A DNA stretch of 64,000 nucleotides. Origin: Chryseobacterium artocarpi. Its GTDB lineage: Bacteria > Bacteroidota > Bacteroidia > Flavobacteriales > Weeksellaceae. Of the stretch, positions 45,616 through 54,795 are shown in pieces (positions within the stretch are counted from its first letter, which is position 1; the number at the start of each line of letters is the position of its first letter). The position numbers and the translations under genes were made by a program. Where the stretch lies: NCBI RefSeq assembly GCF_001684975.1, contig NZ_MAYH01000001.1, positions 1 through 64,000 on the forward strand, written 5' to 3'. The notes beneath the pieces are model-generated. The model searched no databases, had not been told where the DNA came from, and worked only from the letters and a program-made list of their open reading frames with translations.

Positions 45616-46665
45616 TTATTTTGCAGAAGGATTTACCATTACAGCAGAATTAGAAACACTTTTCATAGACTGTGATTGTTTTCCATCAGAAAGCGTTTCA
45701 ATCTGTGTTGTTTTTACAGTGATGTTCTGGTTGGTAATCCATCCTGTATTTTCGTCAAATTTAATGGTACCGTTCTGAACAAGTTCACTGCTTAAGCTGT
45801 GAGTAATTCCTCCTTGGGTCTTTTTGTCAGCTTTTTTAGGGATACCACCTGTCACACCGATTTCAGCAACTCCGTTTCCTAAGCTCTTTAGTACATAGTT
45901 TGAAGTTACTTTAATGCTTCCGCTAGGGTCGGCATTTTCAGAAGTTGTCCATTTTTCACCTATTTTTACTCCTTTTTTAGGGATAATAACAAGGTTTTTA
46001 TTGAATTGGTCCTTCAATACTTTCTCGTTGAAAGATTCTTTTAAGCTTGCCACAACGCTTGCTTTTTCATTAGCGTCTTTGATTAACGTTCCTACAGCAG
46101 TGGATACTTTTGCGTAAACAGCATCAAAACCAGTGATAGAAATTACATTCCCTTTGTTGTCCATTTTCATGTCAAGCTTATTGCTTGTAAGGGCTCTATT
46201 GATATTCCATATCATTTTAAGCTCATCTTCTTTAGGAATAGGAAGTTTGGTATCTACTACAATTGTTTTTCCCTGTGCAGACTGAGAGCTTCTTTTAGCA
46301 ACAAGATTAAGGGTCATTTCATAGACATTTCCTTTAATATCGTTTACAGTGAAGTTCATTTCATCTGTAGATTCCGAAGTAGCCGTCATAGATTTCCCCT
46401 GTGGGTCAGTCATCGTTTTCGTGTCTCTCTGATACGTTGTAAGAGGATATGTTTTTCCTTTTTCAAGTTTAAAAGTCTGCGTAACGATACCTGCAGAGTC
46501 TTTAATAGCTGGATTTTCTACAACCTTAGCTACAGAATCAGCCGGAACTTCTACGGTAACAGTTTTTCCGGTTTTAGGATCTACTTTAGTTACTTTTGCC
46601 GTTTCTTTTTTACAAGAAACAAGAGCTATAGATGAGATTAGCGCTAATGCTGCTATGTTTTTCAT
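45616..46665 (-). CDS. DUF6263-type lipoprotein
   Basis: The 349-residue lipoprotein has a signal ending in IALVSCKKE (Cys about residue 19). The mature part contains FKLEKGKTYPLTTYQRDTKTM, a run MEMTLNLVAKR-like strands, and IIPKKGVKIGEKWTTSENADP followed by SGSIKVTSNYVLKS; this is the DUF6263 pattern as I recall it. The role is unknown. It is transcribed with or just downstream of rlmB (37-base gap). Lipoprotein status is clear; the family name is less certain. Confidence 0.75.
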   Translation of the reverse strand: MKNIAALALISSIALVSCKKETAKVTKVDPKTGKTVTVEVPADSVAKVVENPAIKDSAGIVTQTFKLEKGKTYPLTTYQRDTKTMTDPQGKSMTATSESTDEMNFTVNDIKGNVYEMTLNLVAKRSSQSAQGKTIVVDTKLPIPKEDELKMIWNINRALTSNKLDMKMDNKGNVISITGFDAVYAKVSTAVGTLIKDANEKASVVASLKESFNEKVLKDQFNKNLVIIPKKGVKIGEKWTTSENADPSGSIKVTSNYVLKSLGNGVAEIGVTGGIPKKADKKTQGGITHSLSSELVQNGTIKFDENTGWITNQNITVKTTQIETLSDGKQSQSMKSVSNSAVMVNPSAK

Positions 46666-46702
46666 TTTCTAATTTTTTTAAGTGTTGTGTTATTGGTACT
46701 AA

Positions 46703-47440
46703 TTATTTCAACATTTTCTGTCTTACAGCTTCATATAAGATGGCTCCACATGCTACAGAAACGTTCAGTGATTGAGTTTTTCCCTCAATAGGAAGTTTTA
46801 TTTTTTCATCAGAATGATGCAGTACTTCTTTAGAAATTCCGGTTTCTTCATTACCCATAACGATAGCGCATGGTTCTGTAAAGTTTACATCATAGATCAG
46901 CTTTTGTGCCTTTTCAGATGCAGCAAACACAGTAATTCCACTTTGCTGTAAGAAATCTACTGTATGGGCAAGATTGTTTTCTTTACAGATTTTGATATTA
47001 TAAATACCTCCTGCAGAAGTTTTGATAGCATCAGAATTAATAGGAGCTGCTCCTTTCTCAGGAATAATTACAGCGTCTACTCCTACACATTCAGCCGTTC
47101 TACAGATGGCTCCGAAGTTTCTTACATCAGTAAGTCTGTCCAAAATCAATAAGAAAGGAGTTTTTCCTTCTTCAAATAATTGCGGAACAATATCCTCCAC
47201 TTTATGAAACGGAACATCCGAAATAAAAGCAACCACACCTTGGTGATTCTTTCTTGTAAAACGGTTCAGTTTTTCAACCGGAACATAATTGGGACGGATT
47301 TTATTTTTTGCTAAAATCGCTTTCAGTTCAGCATAAATAGGACCCTGAAGTGCATTTTGCACAAAGATCTTGTCAATCGTTTTTCCCGCTTCAATTGCTT
47401 CAATCACGGGACGCAGCCCGAAAATAAAATCGTCTTTCAT
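46703..47440 (-). CDS. rlmB: 23S rRNA (guanosine-2'-O-)-methyltransferase RlmB
   Basis: The protein has about 245 residues and two parts. The N-terminal substrate-binding domain (FIFGLRPVIEAIEAGKTIDKIFV, KLNRFTRKNHQGVVAF) precedes a SPOUT/SpoU methyltransferase domain. SPOUT motifs are LILDRLTDVRNFGAICRTAE, AIVMGNEETGIS and IKLPIEGKTQSLNVSVACGAILYE, which form the knotted SAM site. RlmB methylates G2251 in the peptidyl-transferase region. I start at the ATG at 47438-47440 because homologues begin close to FIFGLRPV; an upstream ATG would add 19 residues. The alternative of another SpoU-family rRNA or tRNA methylase is less likely. Confidence 0.9.
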   Translation of the reverse strand: MKDDFIFGLRPVIEAIEAGKTIDKIFVQNALQGPIYAELKAILAKNKIRPNYVPVEKLNRFTRKNHQGVVAFISDVPFHKVEDIVPQLFEEGKTPFLLILDRLTDVRNFGAICRTAECVGVDAVIIPEKGAAPINSDAIKTSAGGIYNIKICKENNLAHTVDFLQQSGITVFAASEKAQKLIYDVNFTEPCAIVMGNEETGISKEVLHHSDEKIKLPIEGKTQSLNVSVACGAILYEAVRQKMLK

Positions 47441-47545
47441 TGATTTGTTTAAAATTTTATGTTTAAGGTTGTCAGGTTTCGGGATTGGATGGTTCATGGT
47501 TGATGTGGACTACAAACTTCCAGCCTCCTTTATTCCTGCTTCCTA

Positions 47546-48016
47546 TTAATATTTTTCTCCTAAAATTGCTCTTTTCTGCGCCATTACATATCCATAATGC
47601 AAGCTTTCATGCATGTTGTTAAAGATAATAGCATCCTGAATACTCTTCAAATCCATACCAAAACTGGTTGTGTATGGAGTATAATCTGAAAAGAAATCAC
47701 TGTCATAATCTTTCATCAGAATTTTTGAGGTTTCAGTAAGTAAAAACTCAAGATCTTCCACTTCTGATTTTTGAACATTTAAATTAGGTAATGTCCCTTT
47801 TTTGTAGGTCTCAATCCAGTATTTATCAATACGGAAAGGGTTTCCGCTAAGGTAATAGTGCAGAAGTTGCTGTGTGGCAACCGTATGGGCAATATTCCAG
47901 TAAATATTATTGTTGAAACCATCCGGAATCAGCAACAGATCCTCGTGAGAGGTGTTCTGTAGGATGTCTAAAAGATTTTTTCTTACCTGTCTGTGTGCTT
48001 GAAAATGATAATTCAT
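47546..48016 (-). CDS. DinB-family protein
   Basis: The 156-residue protein has the DinB four-helix pattern, with YWNIAHTVATQQLLHYYLSG near residues 37-56 (the first metal-binding His) and NNMHESLHYGYVMAQKRAIL near the C-terminus (the second and third His). DinB proteins are metal-binding and include thiol-S-transferase-like enzymes; a role for this one is not known. It is followed on the same strand by rlmB after about 50 bases of spacer that contains AACTTCCAGCCTCC, perhaps a decayed copy of the repeat at 41154. Confidence 0.85.
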   Translation of the reverse strand: MNYHFQAHRQVRKNLLDILQNTSHEDLLLIPDGFNNNIYWNIAHTVATQQLLHYYLSGNPFRIDKYWIETYKKGTLPNLNVQKSEVEDLEFLLTETSKILMKDYDSDFFSDYTPYTTSFGMDLKSIQDAIIFNNMHESLHYGYVMAQKRAILGEKY

Positions 48017-48223
48017 TTTGCAGAAATTTTAATCTCCAAAAATAGTTTAATAATCTGGGAATGACAATTTTTTGCCTGAGGGATTAAAGTAAAAATTCCT
48101 GATTCGTGAAAAAAAGCATTATTTATTATTTTCTTTTTGTGAAAAAAAATGATGGGATTGTAATAGCTTTTAGAAAATTTAACTTTAACCGTCTATTTAA
48201 TTGCCTGTTTTTATGAATGAAAA

Positions 48224-48253
48224 TCCCTCTCGTGAAAATATTCAAAAGAGGGA
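48224..48253. terminator. Bidirectional hairpin in the DinB/PNGase F-like spacer
   Basis: TCCCTCT and AGAGGGA pair around a 16-base AT-rich loop, about 60 bases past the stop of the PNGase F-like gene on the minus strand. It probably ends that transcript. Confidence 0.65.
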
Positions 48254-48315
48254 ATTATGTTAGTTTTTTGACTGTTTTTTATGATTTTCTTTAGATTAAT
48301 TTAAGAATCTAGAGC

Positions 48316-49653
48316 TTATTTCTTGATAATCTTATGTTTGAAGGTGACTCCGTTTTTCAATACAATATTCAAAAAATAGATTCCCGCACTGTATGATGAA
48401 AGATTAATTCTGTTTTCTTTGAATGTTTCTGACAACTTGCGCCCGTCTATGCTAAAAAGAGTCATTGATGCAACATCTTCTTTTGATTTAATATTGACAA
48501 AATCAGCGGTAGGATTAGGGTAGATGTTAACATCTATTGTTTTAACATCTTGAACGTTCAGCGAAGCATTCGTTTTTCCCTGCATATATACAGAAAGATA
48601 AACTTCCCCTTTCTGTTGATTGAAAACAGCCGTTGGTATGGTATGCTTTAAAGTGTGATTTCCAGCTGATACACTTGGTAAAGTAAATCCTCTGATGGGA
48701 ACAGAATTTCCAGGGCACCAATTATTCCACGATGTCCATTCTGCAAATGATGATGGTGTTGCTCCGTAAATTCCGTTACCTTGAGTGTTGTATACTCTGT
48801 AAGGTTCACAGGAAATTCCTCCTGGGGTATAGGTGAGTACCTGTACATCGTCCAGATAGGTGTAGTTTTGTCTTCTGATATATTCTTCACCACCATTATC
48901 GGCTCCGTGAGGAGTGGAAATGACAAAAAACTTAGCATTGTTCACTGATTCCGGAAGATTGAAGTTGACAAGTCTTACAGTTTCACCAGTAACATCCGTA
49001 CTGTTATAGTTGTTTAATCGGTTATAGCTAAGGAGTGGAACAAGAGTGTTGTAGTCACTTGGAGTGGCGCCATTATCTGTTGAGAAAAAAGTGAGTGTTC
49101 CCGAAAATACATCAATCCTGCCGGTACATCCCTGAACCTGAGTTTGTGCTGCATATGGAACTCCAAAAACATCAAGTTCCATATATAAATCATAAGTACT
49201 GCGAAGAGTGGTATCGTGAAATACGCTGTAAAGATTGCTGATATCGTAAGTGTAAGGAACTTCAATAGGAGAACGGTTCTTGTTCATGAAAGGGGTGATG
49301 TATCTTCCTACCTCAATTCTTTTTACATTAGGATCATTCATTTCATAGGTAGCCTGATTTTTTGGTACCATAGCCAGAAATACTTCTCCAAGTCGGTCAT
49401 AATTATCACATAAAGCACCTATTGTTACTCTCATGGCAATTTTTGCTTTAAAGGAATTTAATTCAGCATCCGTTAATTTTCGGGCATATCTTGTGTTTCC
49501 TAATCTTATTAAACCTGGAGGAACAGGAGTAGATACTGTAGATGCATAACCATCATAATATACTGCATCTGAAATCAGATTGGTCATGCTGGTAGATTGT
49601 GATTTGAAGAGTCCGGATAATAGGAGACTTGAAAAAAGTAATCTTTTAAACAT
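48316..49653 (-). CDS. Secreted PNGase F-like protein with type IX sorting domain
   Basis: The protein has about 445 residues: a signal peptide (MFKRLLFSSLLLSGLFKSQS), a body that resembles the two jelly-roll domains of peptide-N-glycosidase F, and a C-terminal T9SS type A tail (IDVNIYPNPTADFVNIKS to HKIIKK). PNGase F-like blocks are YDLYMELDVFGVPYA, KFFVISTPHGADNGGEEY and EWTSWNNWCPGNSVPIRG. PNGase F of Elizabethkingia removes N-glycans from glycoproteins. Whether this one keeps the catalytic Asp and Glu I cannot settle by eye. I start at the ATG at 49651-49653, where the signal begins. It is exported across the outer membrane and probably surface-attached or released. Confidence 0.75.
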   Translation of the reverse strand: MFKRLLFSSLLLSGLFKSQSTSMTNLISDAVYYDGYASTVSTPVPPGLIRLGNTRYARKLTDAELNSFKAKIAMRVTIGALCDNYDRLGEVFLAMVPKNQATYEMNDPNVKRIEVGRYITPFMNKNRSPIEVPYTYDISNLYSVFHDTTLRSTYDLYMELDVFGVPYAAQTQVQGCTGRIDVFSGTLTFFSTDNGATPSDYNTLVPLLSYNRLNNYNSTDVTGETVRLVNFNLPESVNNAKFFVISTPHGADNGGEEYIRRQNYTYLDDVQVLTYTPGGISCEPYRVYNTQGNGIYGATPSSFAEWTSWNNWCPGNSVPIRGFTLPSVSAGNHTLKHTIPTAVFNQQKGEVYLSVYMQGKTNASLNVQDVKTIDVNIYPNPTADFVNIKSKEDVASMTLFSIDGRKLSETFKENRINLSSYSAGIYFLNIVLKNGVTFKHKIIKK

Positions 49654-49882
49654 ATCGTGGATATTTGTTGTAAATATATTAAAATATGCATTTAAATTTA
49701 CTTTTATCAAGTGTTATTTTTGTTATTTATGTTGTTTTGTTGAGTAAAATTTAAAATAATTAAGTGTTTTTGTCCTGAAATATCATTTGTTATAAATTTA
49801 TGCTGTTAATGTTTTTTTTATTATAGTAATTTCTGTTTTTATTGTTAAATTAGCAAGGTAATTATTGTTAATATTATTAATA

Positions 49883-51184
49883 ATGAAAAGAATTTTACTT
49901 TTATCTTTCTTGTTTGTAGTCCTGAGTGTAAATGCTCAAATTAATCTAAATATTGGAAGTTCAGCCGTAGGAAGTGCTCCTGTAAGTAGTTTTTTTTCCT
50001 ATTCCTATGTTCAGCAGATATATCCTAAGCAGGAAATCAATGCTAATGCAGCCGGAAATATTACAGGTTTTACCTTTTATGTTGATCCCTCTGCTACGAT
50101 AAATGATTCTTCAAACTGGACAATCTATCTAGGAAATACGACGAAAATGACTTTTACATCCGGTACAGACTGGATTCCGTCCTCGCAGCTTACGCAGGTA
50201 TTTGCGGGTACAGTAACTAAGACCGGTAATAAAGTTGAAGTGATTTTTACAGCTCCTTTTGCGTATAATAATACTGATAACCTTGTTGTGGCAGTGAAAG
50301 AAAATTCGCCAAGTATTGATATTAATAATTTTGACGAAGCGTTTAAAGTTTATCCATATTTACAGAACTCTACGCTTGTCTATAAAGGTGATCGTGCAGT
50401 AGTGGATCCTGCATCTCCTCCGGGTGGAATAAGAGTAGATTATAAATCCGCAATAAGTATTACGGGATTAACGGCTAATCTTGCTCCGGGGTGCCCAATT
50501 GTAATGTATCCTGCGAACAATGCCCAATTTATTTCTTTGTCACCTACTATCAACTGGCAACAGGTTTCAGGAGCTGATTCTTATAGGATTTCTTTAGGTA
50601 CAACTCTTGGGGGTACGGATGTGATTAATCATCAGACTGTAAATGGAACAAGCTTTAGCCTTTCTCCATCTATTGTTCTTAACCGTAATACTAATTATTA
50701 TTTAAAAGTTACGTCTGTTTCAGTTAACGGAGAATCTTCCGGCTGTACAGATTATACTTTTAAAACAATTCCTCCTATCCCTGCAAATGATGCATGCTCC
50801 GGAGCATTACAAGTTTCAGAATATCCTTATACATATGTGCAGGCAGACGGAATGTCTTCCACTAATAACGGTGGATTTGTATTAGCTTGCGCAAATGATG
50901 GAATGAACGATGGTTTATGGTTTAAATTTACAGGAAACGGAACTCCGTATACTATTAAAGTGAGCCCTGGAGTAGCTTCTTTTGATCCTAAAATAGGAGT
51001 GTATAGCGGAACATGTAATAATTTGGTCTGTGTAGGAACAATGGATAATAATGGGGGTGGTTCCTCTGAAACAATTGTAGTTCAGACTACTGCAGGAACA
51101 GAATATTATGTAAACGTAGGTTCTTATGAGGATTCTGTAGATAAACCAGAAGATGTATTTACGATAAATATAACAAGACCATAA
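49883..51184 (+). CDS. Secreted protein with fibronectin-like region
   Basis: The protein has about 433 residues and a signal peptide (MKRILLLSFLFVVLSVNAQ). The next ~170 residues (YSYVQQIYPKQEI, GNITGFTFYVD, WTIYLGNT) form a beta-sandwich common in flavobacterial surface proteins. A fibronectin-III-like part follows (PTINWQQVSGADSYRISLGT, about 215-300), then a C-terminal beta domain (NDGLWFKFTGNGTPYTIKVSP). No T9SS tail is seen: it ends in INITRP. I start at the ATG at 49883, where the signal begins. An adhesion or carbohydrate-binding role is possible but not shown. Confidence 0.7.
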   Translation: MKRILLLSFLFVVLSVNAQINLNIGSSAVGSAPVSSFFSYSYVQQIYPKQEINANAAGNITGFTFYVDPSATINDSSNWTIYLGNTTKMTFTSGTDWIPSSQLTQVFAGTVTKTGNKVEVIFTAPFAYNNTDNLVVAVKENSPSIDINNFDEAFKVYPYLQNSTLVYKGDRAVVDPASPPGGIRVDYKSAISITGLTANLAPGCPIVMYPANNAQFISLSPTINWQQVSGADSYRISLGTTLGGTDVINHQTVNGTSFSLSPSIVLNRNTNYYLKVTSVSVNGESSGCTDYTFKTIPPIPANDACSGALQVSEYPYTYVQADGMSSTNNGGFVLACANDGMNDGLWFKFTGNGTPYTIKVSPGVASFDPKIGVYSGTCNNLVCVGTMDNNGGGSSETIVVQTTAGTEYYVNVGSYEDSVDKPEDVFTINITRP

Positions 51185-51220
51185 TTTTTTTACTTTAAGA
51201 AAGTTTCTACATTAAAATAA

Positions 51221-51258
51221 AAAAGATGTTGTGGTATTAATTTATCACAACATTTTTT
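51221..51258 (+). terminator. Terminator after the secreted protein gene
   Basis: ATGTTGTG and CACAACAT pair around a 12-base AT-rich loop and run into a T tract, about 40 bases past the stop at 51184. Confidence 0.8.
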
Positions 51259-51457
51259 ATAACAGATTGAATGATAATATAAAAGATGATAACAAACAAC
51301 GGGATCTATATCAAAGAACTCATATTATCCCCATGTAGAAATCTAAAAGGCTTGTTAAACCCAAAATTTTTAACAAACTTTAACTCAAATATGGCATTCA
51401 TTGTGTTGATTAATGCAAGTATTTATCAGAAATTTACCACTTATTTTAAATCAAGCT

Positions 51458-52462
51458 ATGTCAGATACATATCAAGCAGAAGATATCCGTCAGTTGACGG
51501 AAAAAGTAAAAGAAAAAAACTATTTATTTTCTCTTCTGAGGCAAGAAATCAACAAGGTTATTATTGGACAGGAATACATGATAGACCGTCTTTTGGTAGG
51601 GCTTTTAGGAAATGGTCACGTTCTTCTTGAAGGAGTTCCGGGGCTGGCAAAAACTCTAGCTATTAAAACCTTGGCGGATGCTGTTCATGGTGAGTTCTCG
51701 AGGATTCAGTTTACTCCGGATTTGCTTCCGGCAGACGTTGTGGGAACAATGATCTATAATATCAAAGACAATGATTTCTCTATAAAAAAAGGTCCTGTAT
51801 TTGCTAATTTTGTACTTGCAGATGAGATCAACCGTGCTCCGGCAAAGGTACAATCTGCACTTTTAGAAGTAATGCAGGAAAAGCAGGTGACCATCGGTGA
51901 CGAAACCATGAAGCTGCCAAAACCTTTCTTAGTTTTGGCAACACAGAACCCTATCGATCAGGAAGGAACTTATCTGTTACCAGAAGCCCAAAGTGACCGT
52001 TTCATGCTGAAATGTACTATCGATTATCCTTCTTTTGAAGATGAAAGACAGGTAATGAGAATGGTTTCCACATCTCATCAGCCAACAGTAAAGCCGGTTA
52101 TTTCACTTCAGGATATTGTAGATGCTAAAGAATTGATCAATCAGATTTATCTTGACGAAAAGATCGAAAAATATATTCTGGATATGGTATTTGCAACCCG
52201 TTATCCTGAAAACTACGGCTTGTCTGAACTTAAAAACTATATAAGTTTCGGGGCATCTCCAAGAGCTTCTATTAATCTTGCCATTGCTTCAAGATCTTAT
52301 GCATTCTTAAAAGGAAGAGCTTTCGTTATTCCAGAAGATGTAAAAGCATTGGCAAAAGATGTGTTGAGGCATAGAATGGGCTTAACATTCGAAGCTGAAG
52401 CGGAGGAAATTACAACAGAAGAAATTATCAACAGAATCTTAGCAAAAATTCAGGCGCCATAA
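51458..52462 (+). CDS. moxR: MoxR-family AAA+ ATPase
   Basis: In this protein of about 334 residues, Walker A is VLLEGVPGLAKTLAIKTLA (about residues 42-60), Walker B is FVLADEINRAPAKVQSALLEVMQE, sensor 1 is LATQNPIDQEGTYLLPEAQ, and the lid contains YISFGASPRASINLA. MoxR ATPases work with VWA-domain proteins as chaperone or assembly factors. I start at the ATG at 51458 (MSDTYQAED), as the longer frame adds unrelated residues. It opens the bat operon, sharing one base (TAATG) with the GNAT gene. Confidence 0.93.
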   Translation: MSDTYQAEDIRQLTEKVKEKNYLFSLLRQEINKVIIGQEYMIDRLLVGLLGNGHVLLEGVPGLAKTLAIKTLADAVHGEFSRIQFTPDLLPADVVGTMIYNIKDNDFSIKKGPVFANFVLADEINRAPAKVQSALLEVMQEKQVTIGDETMKLPKPFLVLATQNPIDQEGTYLLPEAQSDRFMLKCTIDYPSFEDERQVMRMVSTSHQPTVKPVISLQDIVDAKELINQIYLDEKIEKYILDMVFATRYPENYGLSELKNYISFGASPRASINLAIASRSYAFLKGRAFVIPEDVKALAKDVLRHRMGLTFEAEAEEITTEEIINRILAKIQAP

Positions 52463-52917
52463 TGAGTGATGTTATAATCAGAAAAGCAGTTCAGGAGGAC
52501 TGTGCTTCAATGCTGGAGCTAATTAAAGAACTTGCAGAATACGAAAAAGCATTACACGAAGTTACTGTAACATTAGATGAGTTTACAGCAGACGGCTTTG
52601 GTACATCTCCCGTTTGGGGATCTTTCGTGGCTGAATTAAATGGGGAAATTGTTGGAATTTCATTGTATTATGACAGATATTCTACCTGGAAGGGCAGAAG
52701 ATTATATCTTGAAGATCTTGTTGTGACAGAAAGAATGAGAGGGAAAAAGATCGGAAAACTATTGTTTGATGCTACTTTAGCATACGGAAAGTCAAACCAG
52801 TACAGTGGAATGGTATTTCAGGTATTGAACTGGAATGAGCCTGCAATCAATTTTTATAAAAAATACAGTCCGAAATTTGATGACGAATGGTTGAATGTAT
52901 CCATTGAGTTTAAGTAA
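52462..52917 (+). CDS. GNAT-family N-acetyltransferase
   Basis: The 151-residue protein has the GNAT fold: IRKAVQEDCASMLELIKELAEYEKA at the N-terminus, motif A as YLEDLVVTERMRGKKIGKLLF (about residues 84-104, containing the acetyl-CoA loop RGKKIG), and LNWNEPAINFYKKY at the C-terminus. The ELAEYEKA start and the spacing resemble diamine N-acetyltransferases, but the substrate is not certain. Its ATG overlaps the moxR stop, so it is translated with moxR although it is not usually counted as part of the bat operon. Confidence 0.88.
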   Translation: MSDVIIRKAVQEDCASMLELIKELAEYEKALHEVTVTLDEFTADGFGTSPVWGSFVAELNGEIVGISLYYDRYSTWKGRRLYLEDLVVTERMRGKKIGKLLFDATLAYGKSNQYSGMVFQVLNWNEPAINFYKKYSPKFDDEWLNVSIEFK

Positions 52918-52979
52918 GAATTAAAACATAAGGAAATCCCGGAACTCAAATCCCGGGAACCCTTAAACATAACCCCTTT

Positions 52980-53843
52980 ATGCAGATAAAAGATATTGTA
53001 AAAAAAGTAAAGCAGATAGAAATCCGTACCAGAAAAAAGACGGAGGCTGCTTTGATGGGGCAATATCACAGTGCCTTTAAAGGACAGGGAATGACTTTTT
53101 CAGAGGTGCGCCCTTACCAGTTTGGTGATGAGATCAGAAGAATCGACTGGAACAAAACAGCACGTTTCCGTGAACCTTTCGTAAAGGTGATGGAAGAGGA
53201 AAGAGAACTTACTATGATGATTTTGGTGGATATTTCCGCTTCAATGGATTATGGAACCAAAGTTCAGCTGAAAAGAGAATATGTAGCAGAAATTGCAGCA
53301 AGTTTAGGATTTTCAGCAGCTGGAAATAATGATAAAGTAGGATTGATCCTGTTTGCAGATAAAGTATACAAAGTAATTCCTCCCCAGAAAGGAAGAAAAC
53401 ATATTCTTTCCATTATCAGTACTATTCTGACAGCAGATTACGTTCCTGCCGAATCCAAAATAGATAAAGCTCTGGAATATATGATGGGAATCTTTAAAAG
53501 AAAATCCCTCGTTTTTTTATTTTCAGACTTTGAAGATGAATATGATTCCAAAATGCTGAGAGTAGCATCCAAGAAACATCAGCTGTTGGGAATGAGAATA
53601 TTTGATGAAAAAGATAACGAAATTGCTGATGTAGGATATACCTTATTATATGATGCCGAAACAGGAAAACAAATATGGGCGAATACTTCCAGTGCGAGGT
53701 GGAGATATACTTTCGCGGAAGCCCAAAAGCAAAAACTGAGAGCATTGGAAGAAGACTTTGCAAATAGTTCAGCTAGTTTTATGAATATTAATACAGGCTC
53801 GGATTATTCAAAATTGTTGTATAATTACTTTCAGAAAAAGTAA
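52980..53843 (+). CDS. DUF58 protein of the bat operon
   Basis: The 287-residue protein has the DUF58 core, with RPYQFGDEIRRIDWNKTARF (about residues 42-61) and a VWA-like domain with the MIDAS motif LVDISASMDYG (about 83-93). DUF58 proteins are partners of MoxR ATPases and may act with BatA and BatB at the inner membrane. It follows the GNAT gene by 62 bases and precedes the next bat gene by 55. There is no membrane segment, so it is cytoplasmic. Confidence 0.9.
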   Translation: MQIKDIVKKVKQIEIRTRKKTEAALMGQYHSAFKGQGMTFSEVRPYQFGDEIRRIDWNKTARFREPFVKVMEEERELTMMILVDISASMDYGTKVQLKREYVAEIAASLGFSAAGNNDKVGLILFADKVYKVIPPQKGRKHILSIISTILTADYVPAESKIDKALEYMMGIFKRKSLVFLFSDFEDEYDSKMLRVASKKHQLLGMRIFDEKDNEIADVGYTLLYDAETGKQIWANTSSARWRYTFAEAQKQKLRALEEDFANSSASFMNINTGSDYSKLLYNYFQKK

Positions 53844-53898
53844 ACCGGGTTTTACCCACATTAAAACATAAGGTTCTGCCTTTATTATTTATTGAACA

Positions 53899-54795
53899 TT
53901 GAGAAAAATATTTTTAATACTGTCTTTTCTGATCTGTGCAAATGCTTTTTCACAGATATTGTCTTCCAATGTAGAGAAGAAAACCATTGCCTTGGGTGAA
54001 ATCAACCATCTTATTATTAAGGTTGATAATCTGCGTGGGCAGGAAGTGATTTCTGCACCTAAAAATGAATTGCTTCCTTTCCATTTTGAAGAAACTAAGG
54101 ACAGCATCGGACAGAATATTAACCTATACGAGAGAAAAATAGAATTTGCAGTTTTTGAAGAAGGGAAATTTACAATTCCTGAACTTGATTTTAAAGTAGG
54201 CGACAAAGTTCTTAAAACAATTCCTTACGAGATTGAAGTCATTAATACAGCCCAAAAAGCTGATCAGATTAATGATATTATGAAAAATAAGGATGTAAAA
54301 TTAGAAGCAAAAGACTATTGGGAGCTTTATAAATTCTATATTCTGGCTGCTCTAGCCGGAATTGCGCTTATACTTGCCATCATTATGATCGTAAAATGGG
54401 GCAGAAAAGCAAAAAGTACTCCTGCTGTAGCAACCAATCAGACTTTAAAGGAATTGGATTCCCTTAAAAAGAAAAAATATATAGAAGCAGGAAACTTCCG
54501 TTCATTTTATGTTGAACTGATTGATATTTCCAGAAACTTTATCACTAAGCAATATCATCTTCCAGCAGATGTTCTTCTTACGGATGACCTTATTGATGTA
54601 ATGAAAAAGAATAATACCATTTCTCAGGACAATGAAAAAATTGTTGAAGATGTCTTTCTTAGAGGAGATCTGGTGAAATTTGCCAAAACCTTTCCGGATC
54701 AGGAAACCATGGAAAAAGACTTTGCAAACATCAGGGATTTTGTGAAGAGATCATCCAAAGACTTAGAATTTGAAAACTTAAGAAAAGATGTTTGA
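53899..54795 (+). CDS. BatD-like membrane protein of the bat operon
   Basis: The 298-residue protein has a signal peptide (MRKIFLILSFLICANAFSQ), a beta-rich extracytoplasmic domain (about 20-125), one membrane segment (FYILAALAGIALILAIIMIV, about 148-167) and a cytoplasmic helical domain (FRSFYVELIDISRNFITKQY, DLIDVMKKNN). The start is a TTG at 53899. It is a shorter relative of the BatD-type protein at the end of the operon, in the place such proteins usually have between DUF58 and BatA genes. It overlaps the batA start by eight bases. Confidence 0.8.
   Translation: MRKIFLILSFLICANAFSQILSSNVEKKTIALGEINHLIIKVDNLRGQEVISAPKNELLPFHFEETKDSIGQNINLYERKIEFAVFEEGKFTIPELDFKVGDKVLKTIPYEIEVINTAQKADQINDIMKNKDVKLEAKDYWELYKFYILAALAGIALILAIIMIVKWGRKAKSTPAVATNQTLKELDSLKKKKYIEAGNFRSFYVELIDISRNFITKQYHLPADVLLTDDLIDVMKKNNTISQDNEKIVEDVFLRGDLVKFAKTFPDQETMEKDFANIRDFVKRSSKDLEFENLRKDV

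Noticed and set aside
51286..51630. 114-codon plus-strand frame overlapping the moxR start
   Set aside because: It overlaps the MoxR Walker A region in another frame and has no domain.
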